A program made the position numbers and the translations under genes. The notes below the pieces were generated by a model. That model did no database searches. It was given only the letters and a program-made list of their open reading frames with translations, and was not told the origin of the DNA. A stretch of DNA of 64,000 nucleotides from Lagopus muta. Lineage: Eukaryota; Chordata; Aves; Galliformes; Phasianidae. The stretch is taken from NCBI RefSeq assembly GCF_023343835.1, contig NC_064435.1, positions 55,900,134 to 55,964,133 on the forward strand, written 5' to 3'. Numbering within the stretch: position 1 is the stretch's first letter; every line of letters starts with the position of its first letter. Shown here piece after piece: positions 1 to 12,613 of the stretch.

Positions 1-3000
1 TATATAACAATACACACTTCAGTGTAGAAAAAACTGCTTATTGAATCAAATATAATTTGCCTATAAATTTGTTGCAAAGGATTACTGAGCATCAGGAAGC
101 CATCTGTAAGAAATTGTGTAGAGGCATTATCTACAGCACAATCACAAAAATCTAGTGAGTATAAATCTTATTCCCAGATTTCCCTGTCCCAGCTCGAGTA
201 TAGAGATGCCTTTTAATCATCTTATTAGTGGCACAGAAAAATATCTTAAAGTTTGGATTGCATGGGACTTCTTTGTTATGACTGCTGTTGAAAAGTTAAA
301 TCTCTTTCTCTCTTCTCTCTGTTTCCATTTATTTCCTACTCAGGCTAAATTGCTTTTAATATCAGTGGGAGGTGCAAGTGCTCAGACGTTATGAAGAACA
401 TTCATGCACTTGAGTGTCATAAGACTGATTTAACTACTTCCCTTTCTGTAGCCATGTTTAAAAAAAAAAAAAAGCAGAGCTAAATTGTCATTCTTGTGAC
501 GTCTCCAGGGAATGGATTTAAACTCACTGCTCATTTTCATTTTTTGCAAGCAATGCCAGTTGTCTTTTATAGAATGTATGGAGTTATTCAGGAATAATAA
601 GGGAGAGGAAGATTGCAATAATCATCCTTTCTAATTTACTATGTATTTATGTGTACACTAATTCCATACAAAACATATTTCCTTTTCTGATGCCAGGAAA
701 GTATTTCCCATGTATTTTATCTGAGAATTTGGGCATTCTAGCAGCATCTTATTTGTTTAGCCCCGAGGTTCTGTTTTGGGTAAATAGCAAAGGAATTCAA
801 ACACAGAATTTGTTTCAAGGAAAGAAAGAAAATACTCAACCAAGGAGCTTTTCTACATAAGCAAGTTTCTATTCTTGTAAATCTTCAGATTACCATTGAC
901 TGTTCTCTGTTCACCAAATATATGCTCCCCATCAGCAAACGAACTATCACAACACTGCAAAGATGCTACTGCTAACCTCCACCAATAAACTGCACATCCT
1001 TAAGGCCCCTCTTGTTTTTTGGACTTCATCTGGATGCTTCTTGTTTTATTTCATCCATTACACTTTCCAAGAATTGAAGTCTTTAATACTAATCATGTCA
1101 TACAGAATACATATTTGTGAAGAAAGCATTGGACCGAATCATTTGCGAGATGGTGGGAGAGATGAATTGATGAATTTTTTCCCCTATTTAAAATGTAATT
1201 TTGTATTAAATTTGTTGAACTGAAAAATCCATTATCATTAAATGTTGCATATGAATCAATTTTGGGTTTTTTTTTTTGTTCTTTTTTTTTTTTTTTAATT
1301 CAAGGCATTATAGTAAATCATAAACAAAGAACTATGATAACACTCTCCACTCACCTTTCATACAATTTCTTCACCAGCAGCTAAAATATTTTCATGCAGG
1401 AGTTTAATAGCAAGAATCCGTTTCATATCAATATAAGGAAACATGGCAGAACTTGATGTCTAGTCTTTACTACAGGAAGCAGTTTTGTGGGGAAATAAAA
1501 AAGGGGAGGAAGGCCACAGATGAAGGAAAGGAAGCATTTACTGATGTAGATAATATTTAGAGCAATTAAGAGAGGTTTGTTGCCAATGCACTGGAAATGA
1601 CAGGCTTCATATATGGTTTTTGTGGACTTCACTGGAAAGTCCATAAAATAATATAGTTTAAATTATCGGTCATTACCGTTTAATTTTGCACATAGATAAC
1701 CTAAATGCCTAAAGCATGCGTGCATTTTTTTTCCTCAAGAAAATCTGATCAATTACATTGATTTTGAAGACAAACATGTCAGTGTTAAACTACATCCTCT
1801 TTCTTAATGCACATTTGCACTGCACGTTAAATAAACTCAGATCTCAATACTTACTAACTTCATTGCCTCAATTGATCAAACAGCCCAACAGCTCTAATTA
1901 ACATTAGCATATTAGCTGTTCTAAGGGCAAGGTAATATCACAGCTCTTCACTTGAGCTGATTCAAACACTGCAGACAGGAGCACAAGCTTAATTCTGATC
2001 CCAGTAAATACTCTTCCTGCTCTTCAAGAGAAGGAATGTTAAGCCAGTCAGTTATAGGTTCAAATGCTTCACTTCAGCTATCATTATGAGTGTATGTGCA
2101 TACAAATGAAAAGGCAAGAAAATTGGGTAAAAAGACCAAAGACAAAAATCATCCATCAAACACAATATAAGTTGCATCCACATGTTAACATGCACACCTA
2201 AGATATTTGAGACTGAGGTAGTTTATGTACTAACAAATGTCTGTAAAGCAGATTCAAAGTTATTTTCATCCAGCACTGAATCAGCAACAGAGTCAGAGAT
2301 TTCATTTTCAGACAGAACTATTCCAAATTTTTAAGACTCTGAAATATATTTCTGTAAAAACCATTATTGAAATTACAGCTTGTTCTTTGTGAAAACATTG
2401 ATTACCTCCATCAAGCTTATTTTTCCATCTTTGAGACGTCCTGTTATTTATTCCCCTTTAGATGTTTGAAGGCAGAGCATCTCCATGCAGACTTAAAATT
2501 CTATCATCTTAGATGGACAACAGATTCCTTGGAATTTTAGGATACGGTTTTGTCTGCTTTATGTGTTTCAATGTTAACAAATTTTAATGGGCCAATAGAA
2601 AGATCATATAGATACTTAAGAAGTTGAGTTGAGATGATGACAGGAATAATCTGTCAGAGACATTATGATTCCTATGTCATTATGGAGTTTTTGCTTCTTG
2701 CTTATCTTTTTTCTTTTTTTTTTCTTTTTTAATATATAGTTTAGAATTCCTGACCAGACTTGGACATTTCCCACCAGGGTTCTGTCTGTAGCCCCACAAT
2801 TTTAGTATCATGCTTTGCCTTCATACTATGAGCTCATTATTGCAAGTTTGGCATTAAGCAATTGAAATTTGGTTGTTACTTTTTTTTTTTTTTCTCAGTG
2901 GATGCAAAAAATGAAGAAGTAGAAGAAGAAGCATAAGAAGCAGCAATAAAATAGTAGCTTGTATAAAACCCTGAATGAATTTGTCCCTAAACAGCAGAAA

Positions 3001-4089
3001 TGCACAAAACTAGAAGATTTGATAAAATACTATTGTCTGCATGAAACAAGATGACTTAACAGAGAAAGGCTACTGTAAAACTGCTGTATGAAGTCATGGC
3101 ACTTAAACTAAGAGAGTAAACTAATGCTAGCATTACTGTCAGTAGAAAAAATACGCATTATTAGTCTACACGAACAATACAATTTTGTTCCCACTATAAC
3201 AACTTTGTCTTCATTTTGAGCTCTTAGTCATAGAGCAGGATGTTTTGCTGTGTTAAAAATCTGCTTTTATCTTTTTACTAAAAGCATTTATTTCCTATCA
3301 AAATTATAAACGCATTAGCAAATAGTCTGGTCAACATTCATTGCACTGTGAATTAACCTGCTTTTGAAACACCAGCTGGTTTTACAGTTTGGTGCTACTA
3401 TTTTTTTTTCTTGTTTTTCAGTGTCTGGGTGTTTTTTTTTAAGCCTCAGGAATATGAAAACCTAGAAGCAGACCTTATGGGAAATATTATCATTTTTGTT
3501 TGTCCTTTGCCTGCAATTTACTCCCGAGACACATCCAAGACATGGGAAAAGAAACAGTATCTCAGAGAAGGATGGAATAAGCAAAACTACAAAGACTTCT
3601 CCAGGGATGTCATTCCTCTGGTCTGCTAGTTTATAGATTTGTATACAAGACTGTCACTCTCCTAACTGAATTGATAGATTTACCTTTTATGCCTGTACAC
3701 TGCACGGGGATAAAGAGTGGAGGCAATACGTATCTTTATTTATTCCTTCAAATATTCTATTTTCTCTTAACAAACACATTTGAGAAGAAGAGTTCACCAA
3801 ACCCTTAGTCACAATCATAGTAGAGCAGACGCACTTGGGAATGTCCTTTGCACTTTTGTCACATTTGTTTAAAGTGACGAAATTACACATAGTATGTACC
3901 ACTGTGATTTACATCATCTTTTTTTTAAATACACTACTTTGGAGAACTGGTTCAAGGGAGTTAGCTTGTTTCTAATTTTTTATCTATTTCACATTATTAA
4001 TGTATAGATGTAAGAGTAGTAATTCTCCATTCTACGTAATTTCTCATTCATCAATAACTTGCTGTATTCTAATTCCTTCCTCTTTCCTC
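1..4089. other. AT-rich non-coding DNA, no gene seen
   Basis: I see no supported gene or recognisable mobile element here. The stretch has T-rich homopolymers around 1268-1297 and 2880-2895 and a short GAA-rich run at about 2911-2940. The short reading frames have no family resemblance and no sensible gene structure. A 72-codon frame at 3411-3629 follows a pyrimidine tract ending in CAG and is treated as a weak finding, not as an exon. TAATTA-type homeodomain cores cluster near 1890-1920 but nothing else supports an enhancer. Confidence 0.6.
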
Positions 4090-4650
4090 TCACAGTGGGT
4101 TAATTCCTGTAGGCAGCTGAGCACCACACACCTGCTTACTTACTCCTTCCCCCCCCCAGTTGGATGAGAGAAGAGAATTGGAAGGGCAAAAGTGAGAAAA
4201 TTCATGTGAAGTTAAAGACAGTTGATAAAGCAAAAGCTGCCTATGCAATCAAAGCAAAATAAGGAATTCATTCACTTCTTCCCATTAGCAAGCAGATGTT
4301 CAGTTATTTCCAGGAAAACAAAGTTCCATCAAACATAAGAGTTTTCTGGGCAGACATGCCATAATTCGGAATTTTCCTCCCTTATGTTTTTTTCCATCCA
4401 TTTTTGTTCCTGAACACTGTTATATGGCTTGTTTATGATCTGTCCTGCTTGTGATCCTTTCCAGCTCCTTGTGACCCCTCAGTCCCCTCACTGGTAGGAC
4501 AGGAGGAGCTGAAACATCATCGGTTCCATACAGCAATGCTCAGCAGCAATGGAGACATTCATATTTTATCAACACAGTTTTTCTCCTAAAGAAAAAACAG
4601 CATCATCCAGGCACTGTGACAGGAATCAACAATTTCCCAGATGGAACCAG
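4090..4650. repeat. Old LTR-like avian interspersed repeat (solo, degenerate)
   Basis: The order of short blocks matches my memory of a common bird LTR-like repeat: a 'GCTGAGCACCACACACCTGC' region, a 'TTGGATGAGAGAAGAGAATTGG' type purine block, then 'GTTAAAGACAGTTGATAAAG', and near the end 'GCACTGTGAC'. It is heavily diverged, has no partner LTR, and I cannot place its ends or its sense strand precisely. The alternative is chance similarity in AT-rich DNA. A repeat-library search would settle it. Confidence 0.4.
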
Positions 4651-5978
4651 GATGGCTTTATTCAACAAATCAGAATATCAACAATGCTCTCATCTAATTC
4701 AAAACATGGGTCCATACAGGCTATTGTTTCTGTGATGATTTTTAGCTCAATAATAGTTTTGCAAGAACAGATGTGTGGGTCTATATATATGTAGTTATAT
4801 ATGAGAAGGCAACTTCTTTAAATTCCATAAGTAACACCTGCGCAGTCTTAGTTAAAAGATGCCTCACCACAGGCAGAGAACTCTACAAGAATTAGAAATT
4901 CAGTGTACAAAATAAATTTGTCAAGAATACAGAGTTGTTGCTTTCCATATAATTTTCTCAGTCAAAACCCTGCAATGATTCAGGATATATTTTGATAAAG
5001 GAATAGATAAATATTTGTTATAGGATAACATAGGGCAGATTTGGGATGAGGATGAAATGCACACATATCACCAAAAATGAGTTAAATTCAAAGCTATGTA
5101 ACAGTTTTGAATATATCACAACATATTCCCAGACATAGCAGTTAACCCAACCCACACATGTAAAACAGGGACTGGGAAAGAAGTATTCTAGCAAAATAAG
5201 TTATCACCTCTGCTTATAAAGCTAGACTATCCTATAGGGAAGAACTGTTTTCAGCATTCTTGAAAAATATGAGAAAGTATAAGATTGGAAATAAAAAAGA
5301 GGACAGTGAAATCTATAGTGAAACAGTCAAAAGCTACACTAATTTTATAATTGGCTGCATAATTATTTAGAATCTTGTTTAAAACTTTCTTTATTTAACC
5401 ATTTTTAGTTAAGACAACATTAATCTGTTCATTTACTTCTTCATCTCATGTTTGGATAGAGTCAAGAACCATTCAACTGTCATCCCGGAGAAATGCCCGG
5501 AGATCAGCAGTGTACAATTTGGGAGTCAAAAGGATACTCCTTTATCTACAGAAGTGAAGGATGCATAACTTCATTACACACCCCCAATATTATAGGTACT
5601 GAATAAAACAATTAAAAGGGTGGGAAGGAAAGGAACATGATGCTTGCTTCTCCTTTTGCTTACGATTAGATATTTTCCACATCAGAACCATTCACTTGTG
5701 TGTTCTGATACAGATTATATTGTAGCAAAAATAAAAACAAAAACAAAAAATCAGTTGTTTAAATAAGCTGACAGTATGCAATTACATTTCTACCTGTAAC
5801 AAATTTGCTTACAGTGAAATTTTAAGAGACATAAACAAGTTTATCACTATAAGAAAAATATATTTTTTCTTCTAATTTCTGGATAGAATTAGAGAAAAGT
5901 ACTTAAAATGTAGCAATATACTTATGCGGAATCAGGAGGGAAAAAAGTATTGCTGCAGCTAAACTTTAAAATATTTTC
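4651..5978. other. AT-rich non-coding DNA
   Basis: No gene or element is recognised. A small (AAAAAC)-type run lies at about 5729-5748. Confidence 0.55.
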
Positions 5979-6503
5979 AGTTTCCTCTGAAAGTAATGCC
6001 TGCAACAGATACAAAGAGCACAATAACACTATTAATAGAGCAGATTCTCAGCTACATAATGCTACTTTCCAACACTGTCACCACCATTAGCTCTGCATTT
6101 CCGCCAGTGACGAGCAAGAGCCTGCATTCTGCATTTGTAACAATCTGCACCTGCAGAGGTGATTCACTGTTGCTGTTGTCACTGCTGAAATACATCACCC
6201 ACTGCCTTACTGTGCTCTCATGCACCGTTTGGACTCCATAAACATTCAGTAAGCTTCAGTGAATGTCTGTGTGTGGCATTTTCTCTGCATGAGGGAATTC
6301 ATTTACAGTCCTTTGCTCCATACACACTTTCATGTCAGATGCCATTTTGTCACATAGCCCCTCTGCTGCTGTCTGTTGCGTGGCAGAAAATATAAGGGAA
6401 TATTGGTGGGAAGGTTCAACCTCTACTGCCATACAACCAACTTCTGCCCCTGACATTGTGGGGCAATATAATAAAATAGAAGACATTATTTTCAAAGCAG
6501 CCC
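5979..6503 (-). mobile_element. Mariner-like non-autonomous DNA transposon (Galluhop/Mariner1_GG-like), old copy
   Basis: The left end carries 'CTCTGAAAGTAATGCC' and the right end 'GACATTATTTTCAAAGCAG', which are imperfect inverted copies of the chicken mariner-type terminal repeat. The interior ('CACCACCATTAGCT', 'TGACAGATG'-type blocks) matches the copies at 8163-8750 and 61160-61683. It is collinear with the 61.2 kb copy and inverted relative to the 8.2 kb copy, which I take as the plus reference. No transposase reading frame survives. The reading frames at 5996-6241 and 6256-6532 are incidental. Confidence 0.7.
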
Positions 6504-8162
6504 TCCTACAACCATTAAATACCTTGGTTTAAAAATAACAAGTGACGTGAATAATATAATAGATAAGGGAAGACTGAGTTGCAAAATGTTTTTGTAAATT
6601 TCTAAACATACTTGAACAGGGATTATATTTTTCAGACTACATTATCTAACGTCTTGTTATATAAACGGCTATAAGACAGATGTTTGACCATAGCAGTTGA
6701 AAAAAAAAAAAAGGTGAAAAAAAAAAGAAAACAATTCATTACTGGCATGACTACCAATCTGAACAATACTATTTTTTTAGTTTGTTTTAAGCCATTTGCA
6801 GAGGGAATTCATCTCTATGACATATTAGTCTTGTAATATGATTTCTCATTACAAACACCTCTTTCAAGTCTGGGGGGCTAACTGGCTAGTTGCCCTACTG
6901 TCCTGCTTCCATTAGGGCAAAATAAGAGACGTTGTATTTCTTCCCTATGACTGGAGGGAATACCTTAAAAATAATTAACAGGAAGATATTATCTACAAAG
7001 CTTTGCTGGAAATCATAATTATGAGTTCTGCTGTGTAACCTTCATAGAGACCTTCTACAATATACTAAAAGGTGGGCTTTTTAATGTTTTTAATTTCCTC
7101 TTTTTCTGAATGCTGCTCATTTCAATCTCCTGGAAAAGCCACTGACCATTTTCAGTTTATAAAACATCTATAAAAGATACCAGAAAAGGCTTGGATGCAT
7201 TTTAATATCCTTAGATGGAAGAGAATACTTCAAAATGATTTTACAGGTAAAGAATTAATAAAGCTACACCACATTCAAAGGACAATGCAATTATCTGCAG
7301 TATTTGCTAGCTGAGTTAGACATCCAGCTGCATGTTTATTTTATTAAAAGGTTAGAAGTATAGAAAATAAGTATTCCAAGGGAATTCACTTTAAAAATCC
7401 GAAATTACAGTGGCATAGAAAAATGAAACATTTAAAATAACTTGAATTAGGAAAGAAAAATGTGATTGATTTACTACAAGAAAAAATAGCATGCATAAAA
7501 CTTAGGCAATGAAAGCGTTTATCTGCTTATGGTGTACACATGAGAAATACACCTGTTATGTAAATTAAGACTTTATTGGAATTCAGAATAATCTGATGCT
7601 GTTTGGCTTGACTCTTGCAGCAATATATGAGTGAAATAGGTCTTACAGGATTTTTAGGTTTTAAATTATTTTACTGTTCTCTTCAAAGAAAGAAAAGCTT
7701 TTCAGAAAGAAAAAGGTACACACAGGTAACGTTGGAGAAGACTGATCTGAAAACTGCATTTGAAATAACTATGAAATAGTTTAAGCAATATTCACAGATG
7801 AAAGGCAAATTTATTTTTGGCCTCTAATGATATTAATAAAAGTTGTAGTACTTCAAAGAAGACCTGTATGGTTAGCTATGTGAAATAAAAGATAAATTAT
7901 TTACTACCTAAACAAAGTTCTGTATTTATTAATAAGGAATAAACTGTATAAAGAAGGGTCTGTAAACAGTCTTACAGAAATGAAAGACACTTGACTTACA
8001 AACCATCTCATTTTCTCTGTCATTCATAGAGGGGGATAAAATATGAAACCTTTTCCAGGACTTGTCTTCCAGTTTGATTGTCTTTCCTGCACCCTTAACT
8101 TTCCTAGATTACTAGACTATTGTTCCACACCTTATTTCTGAAAATCATAATTAGAAGAAAAT
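6504..8162. other. AT-rich non-coding DNA
   Basis: Nothing recognised apart from poly-A runs near 6699-6727. Confidence 0.55.
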
Positions 8163-8750
8163 GTAAGGGTTGCTCTAAAAGTAATGCCTCCTATTTCATT
8201 ATGTTGGCCCATTACGTCAGAAATAGATGTTGATGGTATAGCAGCAGAGAGTAAAACTTCCAACCAATATTCTATTACATTTTGTTGTTATGGAACAGAT
8301 GACAGCAGAGGGGCAGTCTGATACAATGGAGTGTCAGAAGTGTATATGAAGTAAAGGGGTGCATGTGAATTCCCTCACGTAGAAAATGGCACTCACTGAC
8401 ATTCATCAAAGCTTCCTGAACTTTTATGCAGACCAAACAGTGGATATGAGCACACTGGACTGAGTAGGCAACATTTTCCTAGAAACAGTGCTGTCATAGC
8501 AACTGTGAAACCGTGGGTCACCTCCAATGGTAAAGATTTTGATAACTGTGTCTTGCATGCCACAACATGCAGGCTCTTGTTCATTGCTCACAAAAATGCA
8601 TAGCTAATGGTGGTGACCATCCTGAAAAAAAAAAAAAATACTGTTTTGTAGCTGAGAATTTGCTCTATCAAACAGTTGCTACTGTTCTATTTTTATCTAT
8701 TGTAGTCTTCAATTAATTGAATAGGAGGCATTACTTTCAGAGCAGTCAAC
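8163..8750 (+). mobile_element. Mariner-like non-autonomous DNA transposon (Galluhop/Mariner1_GG-like)
   Basis: This is the best-ended copy. The left terminal repeat 'TGCTCTAAAAGTAATGCCTC' (from 8171) is matched by the right terminal repeat, whose complement reads 'TGCTCTGAAAGTAATGCCTC'. Both continue into CTATT. TA dinucleotides flank the element (8164-8165 region and 8751-8752), as expected for mariner target duplication. At about 588 bp it is roughly half the length of an autonomous mariner, and no transposase frame or DD[D/E] motif is visible, so it is a non-autonomous or internally deleted copy that would need a transposase supplied in trans. Confidence 0.8.
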
Positions 8751-9128
8751 TAAGTTAATCTCCAAATAACCAGGCTGGACAACTGGTGTTTCTTGATTGT
8801 ACTGGAATTTCTGATTCTCTGATTAGCCTCTTGTTCTGAGAGTGCTTACCTAGCACAACCAGTAAGGTTTTCTCTACTAGAGAAGTCACATTTAAAGAAG
8901 GTCTAACACAAAACACAGAATTTTCAGGATGCCTGGCCTGTTTCCTGGCCTGGATTCCTGAAGAATTTCCTGCCTTGAGAGCCTCCAAGTCAGGAGAGTC
9001 CATGAGAATCCTTACAAAGAAAATACAGTGCTTTAGAACTACAAACTTGCACAATTCTCATCTGCCCTCTCCAGTGGGTTTGTCTACCTAATCGTTATGG
9101 TCAGCATCTACTCATTCCCCAGAGGAAG

Positions 9129-9131
<3 letters not shown>

Positions 9132-9174
<43 letters not shown>
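9132..9174 (+). repeat. Uninterrupted A43 homopolymer
   Basis: A run of 43 A residues. CR1 elements do not end in poly-A, and no AATAAA or recognisable retrocopied gene precedes it, so it is listed as a simple repeat. It may be the tail of an unrecognised, decayed retrocopy. Confidence 0.9.
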
Positions 9175-9175
<1 letters not shown>

Positions 9176-10148
9176 ACCAAAACCAGAGAGAACATAAAAT
9201 CCTGATAAATTCCATGATGGTTTTAAAATTAATCCACTGAGTTATTCAAATTTTTGTTGTTTATCCATGAAGACTACATTAGGTGCAAACTAGTTTGGGG
9301 AAGTGTGTTTGGAAAGGGGGCTTTTAAAATACTGAAATCATACTACAATCATCCAGGGAGCATTCAGTAATGATAAAAGTTATTCTTTGCATAATATTCC
9401 CATGCTACAAAGAGAGACCTCTGATATGACCCCCCTCTATTCCCTCTTCTCTAGTATTTTGTATTCTTTTTTATCTCTTTTCTATTTCTCTCTGTGATCA
9501 GCACTTTATTATCTGCCAGATCCCAGTTAGAGGCTGCAGAAAAATTACTTTTTTTTTTTTTTTTTCCTGAATAACAGACTGAAAATGGCCAAGACCTTCC
9601 ACAATGAAACACACTTAGATGCCAGTATGTCTTGAATGTTATCCTTGTCATACTGGCTTTGTCATATATTATCCTTGTCAAATGCATACCCTTCTCCACT
9701 ATAACTTCAAAGGTACTTAGCTTACAAAACGTGAACAAGTTTCTCTCTTACAGGAGGAGGGGAAACAGGGAAGAGATTCTCTAACTGTAGTCAAAATATT
9801 TTAGCTGTCATCTCTCTCTCAACATTTCTTTCTCCTACTTTGTCAATTTTAGGAAAATAAAGATCCCTGCATTGCAGATTTTATCCATTTTATAGGTAGA
9901 AATACGTGTATTTGAGAGGGCATAGATTGATCTAGTTAACTCCGTAACAGTTTTTGGTGGAGAATGTGGGCATTAGCTACTTCTTAGCTTTTAGAGTGAA
10001 TCTCTCTCTGTTCTCAGAGAGCTTCGTTAGGGAACATTATCAGTAGTTCAGGTTTCTGTGCTGGAAAACTTGACCTTGAAAGGCCAGGCATACTGCCAGT
10101 ATTCTGAGATATTTGTAAACTTTGAGCACTGCTTAGTCTGGGCAGTGC

Positions 10149-10200
10149 CTTTTTCTTTTTTCTTTTTCTCTTTTTTTTTTTTTTTTCCCCCTCCTCTTGT
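10149..10200 (+). repeat. Polypyrimidine tract upstream of the ERV-L remnant
   Basis: A run of about 50 nt made almost entirely of T and C, directly before the provirus-related sequence. It may be ordinary low-complexity DNA. Confidence 0.8.
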
Positions 10201-10214
10201 TAGATTCAATTCAT

Positions 10215-11030
10215 TAACCCCTTTTTAGCAGATAGCAGTGATGAACCCACTCTTTGTTGTGGGGGCGCTGTGTAAGGAATTAAAAGCCATCATGTTACTC
10301 GCGACTCACTGGCCAGTTATCAATGTCATAATTACTTGTTGTGGAATTACGTTCGTATATAACCGAATAAGGGCACGGGTGGAGACACCTGTATGGTACC
10401 TGCATGCAATGTGGTATGATTTGAATTTTGACATTTACATCCCAGATGGAATGGCTAATTTTACAAACAACTACATCCAAAATGGCATAGCTAATTTTAC
10501 AAACAACATGATGTTCAGACCAGTTTCCAGGCTTTATTCTCAGCTTGTCACGCATTTTTTGAATTTTGAATTAATGCTCATTTTGGTGTGAGTGTTATCA
10601 GTCTCCCTGAATGTATTCCAAGGCATTCATGATAAGGGCAAGGAGTCTCCTCCAAAGCCAGAGAATACTGACTGACAGGGAATATGGAGAGGTTTAGGAA
10701 AAATCTTAGAAGCATGGGGACCCTCAATGTCATGGGATTTCACTCTTGAACCTGTGGGATCCCAAGAAAATAAGCCAGTATTTGAGTCAGGGATGGTGCA
10801 GCTTACATAGATCTAAGGAGGTACAACTTATTCGGGGTTTGGCTTGTGCTTACCCTATATAATACTATTCTGGAGAGAGAGAGTTTCCGAGCTGAGGTTC
10901 AAGCCAAAGGGGAAAATCTCCAAATCAAATCTGATCAATAACAGGAGACAGCAGTAACAATATCAGTTTCCTGTGGAAGGCAAGAAATGGAAATGAGTAT
11001 CCTCAAGTCTAGAACGGAAAAAAGAGGAAG
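10215..11030 (+). repeat. Putative 5' LTR and leader of the ERV-L remnant
   Basis: This sequence precedes the gag remnant. It has a small tandem duplication (10436-10507) and a TATA-like 'CCTATATAATAC' near 10852-10866. With no 3' LTR for comparison the LTR boundaries cannot be fixed, and I could not find a convincing primer binding site. The 117-codon frame at 10238-10591 lies inside it and is not taken as a gene. Confidence 0.4.
10436..10507 (+). repeat. 36-bp tandem duplication in the putative LTR
   Basis: The 18-nt core 'GCTAATTTTACAAACAAC' occurs at 10454-10471 and again identically at 10490-10507, with similar flanks ('AATGG' before each copy). Confidence 0.85.
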
Positions 11031-11041
11031 CAGAGGAGGAA

Positions 11042-11977
11042 GTGGAGGAAGATCCAGGTGAGGGGCACTCCTCAGAACCACCATCATCGGGGAAGGCAAA
11101 AGGAAAAACTAAGAGACATGCAGAAGAGAGTGATGAAGAAGTCTCTATTACTACTCATTGGCCTCTGAAGATGACTGAAATCCAAGGCGCAATAAAGGAG
11201 TTTACACGTCACCCGAATGAAACTCTCAGCTTTCTGGTTGCTTCACTGCTGGGACAATAGGGCCAGTAGCTTGTCTCTAGATGGTAATGAAGCTCAGCAA
11301 CTAGGAAGAACTGCCAGAGAACCGGCTATTAACAGAGGAATTAGTTGATGTTTGGATAGGACTGCCACCCTCTGGGAACTAGTGTTAATAGCTGTGAAGG
11401 AAAGGTATCCCTTCAAAGATGGCTTGAAGTCTGTGATGAAAAAGTGGGATACAGTTGAAAAGGGTATCCAGTATTTGAGGGAAATAGCCATGGTAGAAAT
11501 GTTGTATGACCCTAACTTTGTTCCTAACCACCCATGCCAAGACCACGACCCTGAGAGAGTGAGGACGATGCCTGATATATGGCAGAAACTCTCAATAACA
11601 GCATCAGGTACACTAGCAGCAACATTTGACAGATACCAGGACCAACAGAGAAGGCCCTTAGTTTTTGAATTGATTCTTACGCTCCAAAACTATGAACAAC
11701 AGTTACCCCCACTGTTACCCACACTTCCATTTCCACTATCTCCCAAATAACAGACCAACTGAAAGAAATGCAAGAGCAAGTGTCTCTACTGATTAATCGT
11801 GACAAACCCGTAGTAGTATCAGAAATGGTTGATGACAATCAGGATAATCAAAAGAGTCTAATGAAGGAGCTGATCAAACTAATGCGAATCCAACTAATTA
11901 AAGATGATGAACCTTCCTTCTCACACGCACCATCAAAAATCTCAGCTGTTAGAGGCAAACACTTTCTGGCTCAGTAA
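11042..11977 (+). pseudogene. Broken gag of the ERV-L remnant
   Basis: Three open segments in two frames (11042-11260, 11352-11750, 11768-11977) cover a Gag-like protein. The first is acidic and basic by turns (E/S/K rich). The second carries the recognisable ERV-L capsid-region phrase with 'KERYPFKDGLK', 'GIQYLREIA' and a 'PERVRTMPDIWQKL' stretch. No CCHC zinc knuckle is evident. Stops and frame changes separate the parts, so no Gag can be made. In an intact virus this protein builds the capsid; the assignment rests on remembered ERV-L similarity. Confidence 0.7.
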
Positions 11978-12164
11978 GGAATACTACATAGTGAATTGCC
12001 TTGTGGCGTTATTTATGTGACCATGGAGAAGACATGAGGAAGTGGCATGACCAAGCTACTCCTGTACTACGAGCACGGGTGAGAGAATTACAAGGCAGAT
12101 CAACCACCAGTGCAGTTGCTCCAGTTACCACAGGTAATGAATAGAGGGGCCCTGCCCCAGCCAA

Positions 12165-12497
12165 GTGGGGGAAAGGAATAATAGAGTTTATTGGACTGTG
12201 TGGATTCAATGGCCTGGCCCATCAGAACCACTGAAATATAAGGCACTGGTGGACACTGGTGCACAGTGCACTCTGATGCCTTCTAGTCATGAAGGGACAG
12301 AATCAATCCGTATTTCTGGAGTGACTGGGAACTCTCAAGAATTGACTGTGTTGGAGACTGAGATAAGCCTCACTGGTAAAGACTGGCAAAAAACATCCTA
12401 TTTTGACTGGCGCAGGGGCTCCATGTATACTAGGTATCAATTACCTCAGAAGGGCCTTTCAAGGATACTAAGGGGTATTGATGGGCCTTTGGAATAG
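12165..12497 (+). pseudogene. Retroviral aspartic protease remnant (ERV-L pro)
   Basis: The open segment contains 'LVDTGAQCTLMP', the D-T/S-G active-site loop of retropepsins followed by the hydrophobic strand. It sits just before RT, in a different frame from RT (protease in frame 3, RT in frame 2 of this window). Retropepsins cleave Gag-Pol as homodimers. The segment ends at a stop before RT begins, so it is a fossil. Confidence 0.75.
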
Positions 12498-12613
12498 CTG
12501 CTGTAGACACAGACAACATTAAGAAGCTGTTTGTTTTGCCTGGTCTGTCAGAAGATCCATCTGTTGTGGGGTTGCTACAAGTAAAAGAGCAATAGGCACC
12601 GATTGCTACAAAA

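Larger units (their letters stand above)
8751..10200. other. AT-rich non-coding DNA with poly-A and polypyrimidine tracts
   Basis: No gene is supported. The 99-codon minus frame at 8755-9054 and the 95-codon minus frame at 9451-9738 show no family signature. The tracts at 9132-9174 and 10149-10200 are listed separately. Confidence 0.55.

Noticed and set aside
10238..10591. 117-codon plus frame and 86-codon minus frame
   Set aside because: Both fall in the putative ERV-L LTR with a tandem duplication; no protein family signature.
10583..10602. TGGTGTGAGTGTTATC as a possible tRNA-Leu primer site of the ERV-L remnant
   Set aside because: Only the first six bases fit well without gaps; too weak to call.
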